From Hyphomicrobiales bacterium (GTDB taxonomy: Bacteria; Pseudomonadota; Alphaproteobacteria; Rhizobiales; Rhizobiaceae): DNA of 64,000 nucleotides. Numbering within the stretch: the stretch's first letter is position 1; each line of letters opens with the position of its first letter. Shown here piece after piece: positions 42,124 to 49,800 of this stretch. The stretch spans positions 64,388 to 128,387 of the forward strand of contig UCJH01000020.1 in assembly GCA_900472785.1 (NCBI GenBank). The letters are read 5' to 3'. The position numbers were made by a program, and so were the translations under genes. The notes below the pieces were generated by a model. That model was not told the origin of the DNA and did not search any database. It saw only the letters and a list, made by a program, of their open reading frames with translations.

Positions 42124-42262
42124 CTGTGAGCCCCTCCCCATCCCCTCCCCACAAGGGGGAGGGGCTTAACCTGCCACCCTGTCCGAGGCTGAAAACCTGA
42201 GGCAGCGGCCGGGTCTCTCCCCCTTGTGGGGGAGATGGCCGACAGGCCAGAGAGGGGCTGTC
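42124..42262. repeat. Rhizobiales-type mosaic palindromic repeat inside the operon
   Basis: Two GC-rich hairpin modules lie between the binding-protein and permease genes: CCCCTCCCC / GGGGAGGGG (42142-42164), and TCTCCCCC-TTGT-GGGGGAGA (42216-42235) directly followed by TGGCC-GACA-GGCCA (42236-42249). CTCCCCC...GGGGGAGATGGCC...GGCCAGAG is a motif repeated many times in Rhizobium, Mesorhizobium and Brucella genomes. It probably gives differential mRNA stability, favouring the binding protein. Confidence 0.75.
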
Positions 42263-42300
42263 TTGACGGACGAACGATTGAGAAACGGAAATATTTGACG

Positions 42301-43239
42301 ATGGCTTCAACTGCAGCCCGCACCGGCGGCTTCCGAAGAGATCCCCGGCCGCTGAAAAAGCGCCTGGCCGACGCCTCGGCGCCCTATCTTTACAGTGCGC
42401 CGGCGCTGATCCTGATCGTCACCGTCATGCTTGTGCCTCTGGTGCTCGGCATGTCCTATGCCTTCCGCGATATTCAGCTGCTCAATCCATTCTCTGGAGG
42501 CTTCATCGGTCTCGACCATTTCAAGACGCTGTCGCAGGATCAGAATTTCTATCGTGCCCTGCGAAACACGCTCTGGTGGACCGGCTGGTCTGTCCTTCTG
42601 CAGTTCGTCTTCGGGCTGATTCTCGCGCTTTTGCTCGACAAGCCGTTTTTCGGCCGTGCCATCGTCCAGGCCCTGGTTTTCCTGCCCTGGGCGGTTCCAA
42701 GCTTCCTCGCCGGCCTCAACTGGGCCTGGCTGTTCAATCCGGTGGTCGGTCCCCTGCCCCATTGGTTGTTCGCGCTCGGCGTCATGAATGAGCCCAGCAA
42801 TATCCTGTCGGACCCGCAGCTTGCCATGTGGGGACCGATTATCGCCAATGTCTGGTGGGGCATTCCGTTCTTTGCCATCACGCTTCTGGCAGCGCTTCAG
42901 GCGATCCCGCGCGATCTCTATGAGGCGGCCAGCATCGACGGCGCCGGACCGGTGCAGCGTTTCGTTTCGATCACCCTGCCTTTCCTCGCACCGACCATCG
43001 CCATCACGGTGCTTCTGCGCACAGTTTGGATTTCCAATTTCGCCGACCTGATCATCGTCATGACCAATGGCGGTCCGGCCGACCGAACGCAGATCGTTGC
43101 CAGCTATATCTTCACCCAGGCTTTCAAGCGGTTGGACTTCGGGTATGCATCGGCCATCGCATTGGTGCTACTCGCTCTTCTGATCACCTATTCCATGCTG
43201 ATTGTCGTTCTGCGGCAATGGCTTCTGAGCAAGGATTGA
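42301..43239 (+). CDS. Carbohydrate-type ABC transporter permease 1 (UgpA/MalF type)
   Basis: A 312-residue inner-membrane permease with six hydrophobic segments (PALILIVTVMLVPLVLGMSY first). The EAA loop is YEAASIDGAGPVQRFVSITLP near residues 220-240. ATG 42301 is the natural start just after the palindromic repeat; earlier in-frame starts run back into the repeat. It forms the channel with the gene 4 bases downstream. Confidence 0.92.
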   Translation: MASTAARTGGFRRDPRPLKKRLADASAPYLYSAPALILIVTVMLVPLVLGMSYAFRDIQLLNPFSGGFIGLDHFKTLSQDQNFYRALRNTLWWTGWSVLLQFVFGLILALLLDKPFFGRAIVQALVFLPWAVPSFLAGLNWAWLFNPVVGPLPHWLFALGVMNEPSNILSDPQLAMWGPIIANVWWGIPFFAITLLAALQAIPRDLYEAASIDGAGPVQRFVSITLPFLAPTIAITVLLRTVWISNFADLIIVMTNGGPADRTQIVASYIFTQAFKRLDFGYASAIALVLLALLITYSMLIVVLRQWLLSKD

Positions 43240-43243
43240 GATC

Positions 43244-44077
43244 ATGACCGGAAAACGCTTCGTTTCCATTCTGGCTCATCGCCTAGCCATCCTCGCCTAC
43301 GTCGCCTTCGCGCTGTTTCCGCTCTACTGGCTGCTCAAGGTCTCCGTCACACCCAACAAGCTGCTCTATTCGGAAGGCATCCGCATGTGGCCTTCAAGCA
43401 TGAGTTTCGAGCATTTCGAATTCGTGCTGAAACACAGCGATTTCCCGGTGTTTTTCAAAAACAGTCTGATCGTATCCGGCTCGACCGCGGTCGTCGTCAC
43501 GGCGCTTGCCTCGCTCGCAGGCTATGCGCTGTCGCGCTTCAACTTTCGTGGAAAATACTGGATCGTTGCACTGATGCTGCTGACACAGATGTTTCCTTTG
43601 GTCATGCTGGTCGCGCCAATCTTCAAGATGCTGTCGCCGCTCGGCCTGACCAACAGCCTGACCGGCCTTGTCATCGTCTACACCGCCTTCAACGTGCCGT
43701 TTGCGACCTTCCTGATGCAGTCCTTCTTTGACGGCATCCCCAAGGACCTCGAGGAGGCTGCGATGATCGATGGTGCGACGCAGTTCGTTGCCTTTCGCCA
43801 GATCATCCTGCCGCTGACCCTGCCCGGCATTGCCGCCACGCTCGGATTTGTCTTCACGGCCGCATGGAGCGAGCTTCTGTTCTCGCTGATGCTGATTTCC
43901 GGAAACGACGCTGCGACCTTCCCGGTCGGGCTTCTATCCTTCGTGTCGAAATTCTCTGTTGATTTCGGACAGATGATGGCGGCGGGCGTGCTCGCGCTCA
44001 TCCCGGCCTGCCTGTTCTTCCTGTTGATCCAACGTTATCTCGTGCAGGGCCTGACGGCCGGCGCCGTGAAAGGCTGA
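43244..44077 (+). CDS. Carbohydrate-type ABC transporter permease 2 (UgpE/MalG type)
   Basis: A 277-residue inner-membrane permease. LAYVAFALFPLYWLLKVSVTP begins the first segment, and IPKDLEEAAMIDGATQFVAFRQIILPLTLPG is the EAA loop. PLVMLVAPIFKMLSPLGLTNSL is typical of this family. It follows permease 1 by 4 bases and precedes the ATPase by 4 bases. Confidence 0.92.
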   Translation: MTGKRFVSILAHRLAILAYVAFALFPLYWLLKVSVTPNKLLYSEGIRMWPSSMSFEHFEFVLKHSDFPVFFKNSLIVSGSTAVVVTALASLAGYALSRFNFRGKYWIVALMLLTQMFPLVMLVAPIFKMLSPLGLTNSLTGLVIVYTAFNVPFATFLMQSFFDGIPKDLEEAAMIDGATQFVAFRQIILPLTLPGIAATLGFVFTAAWSELLFSLMLISGNDAATFPVGLLSFVSKFSVDFGQMMAAGVLALIPACLFFLLIQRYLVQGLTAGAVKG

Positions 44078-44081
44078 TCCC

Positions 44082-45152
44082 ATGGCATCGATCGATATTT
44101 CCAACATCCACAAGTCCTACGGCATCCATCCGGTGCTTCATGGTGTCGACCTCGATATCAAGGACGGCGAATTCGTCGTGCTGGTCGGCCCGTCCGGCTG
44201 TGGCAAGTCCACGCTGCTGCGGATGATTGCAGGCCTCGAAGCCGTGACGAACGGTGAAATCCGTATCGACGGGAAGCGCGTCAACGACCTTGCCCCGAAG
44301 GACCGTGACATTGCCATGGTGTTCCAGTCCTATGCGCTCTACCCGCATATGAGCGTGGCGAAGAACATGAGCTACAGTCTTCGTCTCAGAAAGACCGCCA
44401 AGGAAAAGATCGCCGCCGTTGTAACCAGCGCCGCCGGCAAGCTGGGGCTCGAGCCCTTGATGGAACGTCGCCCGAAGGCACTCTCCGGGGGGCAGCGACA
44501 GCGCGTCGCCATGGGCCGCGCCATCGTCCGCGAGCCGAAGGCGTTCCTGTTCGACGAGCCGCTGTCCAATCTCGACGCACGGCTCCGCGAACAGATGCGC
44601 GCCGAAATCAAGAAGCTGCACAAGGATCTCGGTGCCACCTCGATCTACGTCACCCATGACCAGATCGAAGCCATGACGCTCGCCGACCGGATCGTTGCCA
44701 TGCACGGCGGCATCATTCAGCAGGTGGGCAGTCCGCTCGAGCTCTACGACAATCCGGCCAATCTCTTCGTTGCCGGCTTTATCGGTTCGCCGGGCATGAA
44801 CTTTTTTGAAGGCCGCTATCTGATCCTTGACGGCAAACCTGTCTTTGCCCCCACCGGCGGTGTCGAACTCGTGCTCGAAGCACCGGCCAAACTTGCCGAG
44901 GGTAGCCGCGCGACGCTCGGCATCAGGCCCGAACATGTGGTGCTCGGTGCGGAAGGACCGGAGGCGCAGATGGCGGCGATCGATCTGGTCGAGCCCACCG
45001 GGTTCGGGATCATCCTGCACCTGAGGCTCGGTCCCGTCTCGTTCAAGGCGTTCACCCTCGACCGGCGCTTTTTGAGTGCCAGCGGCGAAGTGGCGGTGCG
45101 GTTGCCGGCCAGTCATCTGCATTTCTTCGACGAGACCGGCAGGAAGGTCTGA
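44082..45152 (+). CDS. ABC transporter ATP-binding protein, UgpC/MsmK type
   Basis: A 356-residue ATPase. Walker A is GPSGCGKST, the signature is LSGGQRQRVAMGRAI, Walker B is AFLFDEPLSNLDA, and the H-loop is YVTHDQIEAMTLADR. A regulatory TOBE domain is present from about residue 240 (GIRPEHVVLG, FIGSPGMNFF). It is the last gene of the operon and ends 5 bases from the convergent cyclase stop. Confidence 0.93.
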   Translation: MASIDISNIHKSYGIHPVLHGVDLDIKDGEFVVLVGPSGCGKSTLLRMIAGLEAVTNGEIRIDGKRVNDLAPKDRDIAMVFQSYALYPHMSVAKNMSYSLRLRKTAKEKIAAVVTSAAGKLGLEPLMERRPKALSGGQRQRVAMGRAIVREPKAFLFDEPLSNLDARLREQMRAEIKKLHKDLGATSIYVTHDQIEAMTLADRIVAMHGGIIQQVGSPLELYDNPANLFVAGFIGSPGMNFFEGRYLILDGKPVFAPTGGVELVLEAPAKLAEGSRATLGIRPEHVVLGAEGPEAQMAAIDLVEPTGFGIILHLRLGPVSFKAFTLDRRFLSASGEVAVRLPASHLHFFDETGRKV

Positions 45153-45157
45153 GAGAC

Positions 45158-46378
45158 TCAGACCTCCTCGCTCTCCAGCGGCATCAGCGTGAACAGCTCC
45201 TGCGCCTTCTTGACGCCGCGCAGCGCATAGCGGCCGATCGATACCATTTCGCCGTCGCGGGGCGGCGGAGCGGCTGAGACGAAGCTCGACGACATGACGA
45301 TGCTGCGGTCGACGAAGCGACAGAGCGAGGCGATGCGGCTGACCTCGTTGACAGCCGGGCCGATGACGGTGAAGTCCAGCCGATCGCTCGAGCCGATATT
45401 GCCGTAGAAGACATCGCCGATATGCAGGCCGAGATAGACCTCGGTGACGGGGCGGCCCTCCGCGTTGCGGCGGGCATTAAGGCCTTGCAGCTTTTCCCGC
45501 AGCAGATATTCCGCTCGAAGCGCGCGACCGCAGGCTTCTTCCGCCTCCTCCGCTTTGAAGATCGCCAGCGTGCCATCGCCGATCAGCTTCAGCACATTGC
45601 CGCCTGCCTCGTGGATCGAGGAAATCACCGCATCGGCATAGTCGTTGAGAAACGGGATGATCTCGTCCGGCGGCAGGTTGTCGGAAATGCGCGTGTAATT
45701 CTGCAGGTCGGAGAACCAGAGCGCTGCCGAAATCCGCTCCGCCTTGCCGCGGCTGATGCGGCCTTCCAGCACCTGTTTGGCAGCATCCTCACCCAGATAG
45801 ACCTCGGCTATGGTTCGGGAAATGCGCGCGAGGGAAGCCGATTTGATCGCCAGCGCCAGCACCGGCACAAGCTTGCGCAGCGCAAGCAGGCCATCGTCCG
45901 AAAAGCCGTCCGGGGCGGTCGTCGCCCAGTGCGAGTAGAAGCAGTCCATCTCGCCGATATGGGTATCCTCGGCGAAGCGGTGAATCATCGCGATGTAGTC
46001 CTTGTGCCCGGCAGCCAGAAGCGTATCGAGCATGAAGAAGTCGGCGGGTTCGCCGAAGCCGATACGGCGGCGCACTTCCTCGCCTCCGCTCGTGCGCAGA
46101 TGATAGAAGGCCGAACGCATCCAGTTGTCGGCTTCCGTGCCATCGACGGTCGGGCCGTATTCGAAGGCCCGGTGCTCATTGGCAATGCCATCCCACTGGA
46201 ATGCGCGTCCCTCGTAGACAGGGTGAAGCGTATCGATCAAAGCGAGCGCGCGGTCGATCGGCAATCCGTGCTTGCGGCAACGGTCGCAGAAGCCGTCGAG
46301 GATTTCCATTTCGGAGGAACCCTTCAGGCCTTGGGCGATGAGCCAGGACGCGATTTCGCCGATATTCATGGGGTTCAT
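45158..46378 (-). CDS. Class III adenylate/guanylate cyclase
   Basis: A ~406-residue cytoplasmic cyclase. The catalytic domain (about 210-400) keeps both metal Asp residues (LWFSDLQNYTRIS and LIGDGTLAIF) and the transition-state Asn/Arg (FTVIGPAVNEVSRIA), so it should be active. The N-terminal ~190 residues (FCDRCRKHGLPIDRALALIDTL, HIGEMDCFYSHWATTA) are a sensor-like region found in rhizobial cyclases, with no known ligand. ATG 46378 or 46369 is preferred over 46411. It is transcribed alone; the sRNA array lies upstream on the same strand. Confidence 0.88.
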   Translation of the reverse strand: MNPMNIGEIASWLIAQGLKGSSEMEILDGFCDRCRKHGLPIDRALALIDTLHPVYEGRAFQWDGIANEHRAFEYGPTVDGTEADNWMRSAFYHLRTSGGEEVRRRIGFGEPADFFMLDTLLAAGHKDYIAMIHRFAEDTHIGEMDCFYSHWATTAPDGFSDDGLLALRKLVPVLALAIKSASLARISRTIAEVYLGEDAAKQVLEGRISRGKAERISAALWFSDLQNYTRISDNLPPDEIIPFLNDYADAVISSIHEAGGNVLKLIGDGTLAIFKAEEAEEACGRALRAEYLLREKLQGLNARRNAEGRPVTEVYLGLHIGDVFYGNIGSSDRLDFTVIGPAVNEVSRIASLCRFVDRSIVMSSSFVSAAPPPRDGEMVSIGRYALRGVKKAQELFTLMPLESEEV

Positions 46379-46513
46379 GGTGGCATCCTTGATTCTCTCG
46401 GCGGGCGACACCTTTAATACGGAATGTGACAGCAGGGAAGCAGACGGTCACCGCTGGAAAATGCCGGTTTTACCGTCTGGCGGCCATGAAACATTCGAAA
46501 AGAGAGACGCCGG

Positions 46514-46637
46514 CAAAGAAAAAGCCCGGTGCGGGAGGAGGTGCACCGGGCTTTCAATTGGGACCGACAGCTGGGAGGAGGAGTGCTGTCCGTCGGATCG
46601 AAGCGAATTCGGGAGGAGGTGAACCGCTTCGATGAAA
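46514..46637 (-). ncRNA. Tandem cuckoo/CcsR-like sRNA array with three CCUCCUCCC loops
   Basis: On the minus strand three consecutive hairpins each display CCUCCUCCC in the loop. Hairpin A (46633-46597) has stem ATCGAAGC/GCTTCGAT with inner TTC/GAA. Hairpin B (46594-46562) has stem GACAGC/GCTGTC plus GAC/GTC across a mismatch. Hairpin C (46554-46521) has a perfect 12-bp stem, AAAGCCCGGTGC/GCACCGGGCTTT, followed by TTTTTCTTTG, a Rho-independent terminator. CCUCCUCCC is complementary to Shine-Dalgarno sequences and is the defining motif of the cuckoo RNAs of Rhizobiales and CcsR1-4 of Rhodobacter. A sigma32-like promoter lies just upstream. Confidence 0.85.
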
Positions 46638-46642
46638 ACAAG

Positions 46643-46669
46643 ATAATGCTGCATCGCAGCAAAATCAAG
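46643..46669 (-). promoter_or_regulatory. Sigma32 (RpoH)-like promoter of the sRNA array
   Basis: Reading the minus strand, CTTGAT (46669-46664) and CATTAT (46648-46643) are separated by 15 bases. The 17 bases between CTTG and CATTAT fit alphaproteobacterial RpoH promoters (CTTG-N17). Transcription would start near 46637, immediately before hairpin A. The spacer contains TGCTGC-GAT-GCAGCA, a perfect inverted repeat. Confidence 0.55.
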
Positions 46670-46889
46670 CCATCTTTACCAGAAAGTAAAAATATGCGCC
46701 AAATCGGCAACACTCCGAACCGTACAGCCTCCCGATCCTGCCTTTCAGATATTGCCGGGTTGCCCTGTCGAAACCGGAAATCTCCCCTTTCTTCCTAGGC
46801 GGCACGATGCACCCCACAATGTCCAGTTGACAATTTCCCGCGAAGTTTCAACATACGGCGCATCGAGACGGGCAGCGGTGGGAGGACTT

Positions 46890-49800
46890 ATGTCTATGCG
46901 CGCGTTCATCGGGTTTTCAGCCTTTTTTCTGATTGCTCTTGCCACCAGCCAGCCGGCTGTCGCGACGGATCCGAGCCGTGACATCGTCACGACGCAGGAT
47001 GGCGACTATTTCGGGTTCGACCTGCGCACCGTGCAGGATGTCAGTCTCGACCAGTGCAAGAGCACATGTCTCGATGACCAGTCGTGCCGTGCCTTCACCT
47101 ACAATCCGAAGGTGAAATGGTGCTTCCTCAAAACCGACTTCAATCAGTTGAATACGTTTCCGGGCGCCATAGCCGGTAAAGTGGTGAAGGTGGATGGCGA
47201 TCCCGATATCGGGGCTGCCCCGAAACTCGATTTCGTCTCCGACGAACTGCTCCAGCAGGCGCGCGACTTGAAGGCGGGGCTTGTGCTGACGGCCGGCCAG
47301 CAGATGATGGGCTATGAAGGCCTGCAGGCGATCGCCCGTGCCAATCTTGGTCTTTCGCAGATTGAACAGGCCGTCAACACGCTGAAGGGCGCGCTCGCCA
47401 TTACCCCGGACGACGACGCGCTGTGGATTGAAACAGCCCGTGCCGGCAACCGGGCATCCATCAACTCGAGCCTTGCCGCAGAAGCGCAATTGAGCGCGCT
47501 CAACGGCTATCAGCTCAGCCGCTCGACGCGGAGTCGCGCCGAGGCGCTGGCCGTGCTGGCGGAAGCGTTCCGCAACAGCGAAAATTTCCGTTCCGCGCTC
47601 AGCGCCTACAAGGCAAGCCTGGCGCTTGTCGATTCCCAGACCGTTCTGGCTGCCTATGCCGACCTGAAATCGCGACAGGGCTTCCGTATGGTCGGCAACA
47701 CGATTGATGCCGACAGCGCCAATCCGCGAGCCTGCGTTCAGTTTTCCGAGCCGCTGGTGAAAATCGGCGCCGACTACGCGCCGTTCGTTACGATCGATGG
47801 CGCCGCTCCCAAGGGCGTCGAAGCCAAGGGCAGCGAAATCTGCGTCGAGGGCCTGACCCATGGCCAACGCTATAAGCTCTCCTTCCGCGCCGGCCTGCCC
47901 TCCTCCGTCGAGGAGCCGCTGGATGCGCAGGTTGATCTGAACATCTACGTGCCGGACCGTTCGGCCAGCGTCCGTTTCACCGGAGACAGCTTCGTCTTGC
48001 CGGGCACGGCGCGTCGCGGCATCCCGATCGTTTCGGTCAACACCCAGAGCGCCGACCTCAAGCTCTATCGGGTCGGCGACCGCAGCATCGCAAACCTTCT
48101 GACGAATTCGCAGTTCCTGACCCAGATGGACGGATACAGCGCGCAGCGCATCCAGGACGAGAGCGGCGAACTCGTCTGGCAGGGCAAGATCGATCTGCCG
48201 ACCGAGCTCAACAAGGACGTGATCACCAGCTTTCCCGTCGATGAAGCGCTGCCGCAGCGCAAACCCGGCGTCTATGTCCTGACCGCAATATCGTCGAGCG
48301 CCCGTACGGACGAATGGGAAGCCAAGGCAACCCAATGGTTCGTGGTCTCCGATATCGGCGTTTCCACCTATGCGGGCACGGACGGACTGAATGTCTTTGC
48401 GCGGTCGCTGGCCAGCGCCAAGCCGCTTGCCGGCGTGACGCTCGAGCTTCTCGCCAAGAACAATGAAATCCTCGGAACGGCGACAACGGACGGCGAAGGC
48501 CGCGCCACGTTCACCGCTGGCCTGATGCGCGGCACGGCCGCCATGGCGCCGGCGGTCATCACGGCCCGCGACGGCGACAAGGACTACGTGTTTCTTGACA
48601 TGACGCGTGCCGGCTTCGATCTGTCGGACCGCGGCGTCACCGGCCGCGCGGCCCCCGGCGCGATCGACGTTCTGACCTGGACGGAACGCGGCATCTACCG
48701 TGCCGGCGAAACCGTGCACGTCTCGGCGCTGGCCCGCGACAGCGAAGCGAATGCCGTCGAGAAACTGCCTTTGACCTTCGTCTTCCTGCGTCCGGATGGT
48801 GTTGAGGATCGTCGCATCGTGAGCGATGGCGGCGTTGCCGGCGGACATACGCTCGATCTGCCGCTGCAGACCAATTCGATGCGCGGCACCTGGACCATGC
48901 AGATATTCACCGACCCCAAGGGCACGTCGATTGCCGAAAAACAGTTCATGGTCGATGATTTCGTGCCGGACCGGATCGAGTTCGACCTGACGAGCCAGGC
49001 CAAGGAGATCGACCCGGAGGCGGCGACACCTGTTTCCGTCGATGGCCGCTATCTTTACGGCGCACCCGCCGCCGGGCTGGAAATCGAAGGCGACGTCGCC
49101 CTGAAGCCGACCCGCAGCAGCGCTGCCTTTCCGGGTTATGTCTTTGGTCTTGCCGACGAGGAGGCAAGCGAAGACAGCCGCACGACGCTGGAAGGTCTTG
49201 ATGTTCTCGACGAGAACGGCAAAACGACGTTCGACGTCACGCTTGGCGAGGTTCCCTCGACGACCCAGCTCCTCAATGCCGATATCGTGGTGCGCATGAA
49301 GGAAGCCGGCGGGAGGGCGGTGGAACGGACGCTGACCCTGCCCGTCAAATCCACTGGACCGACGATCGGGATCAAGCCGGAATTTTCCGGCGAACTTGCC
49401 GAGAATTCGATCGGCAATTTCCGCGTCATCTCCGTCGATGCGGCGGGCCAGAAACAGGCCATGAAGGGTCTTGCCTGGAAGCTTGTCAGCGTCGAGCGCA
49501 ATTACCAATGGTACCGGGAGGGTACGTCCTGGCGGTATGAACCGGTGACATCGACCAAGCTCATCGCCAATGGAACCGTCGATGCAGGCCTGGATGGCGC
49601 GGAGATTGCGGTCCCCATCACCTGGGGCCGCTACCGGCTCGAGGTCGAAACGGCGGCCATCGATGGTCCGACGTCGAGCGTCGAGTTCGATGCCGGCTGG
49701 TACGTGGAGGCCACATCGACGGAAACGCCGGACGGTCTCGAAATCGCTCTGGACAAGGAAAGCTATGCCGTCGGCGAGACCGCGAGGCTCAAGGTTAGTT

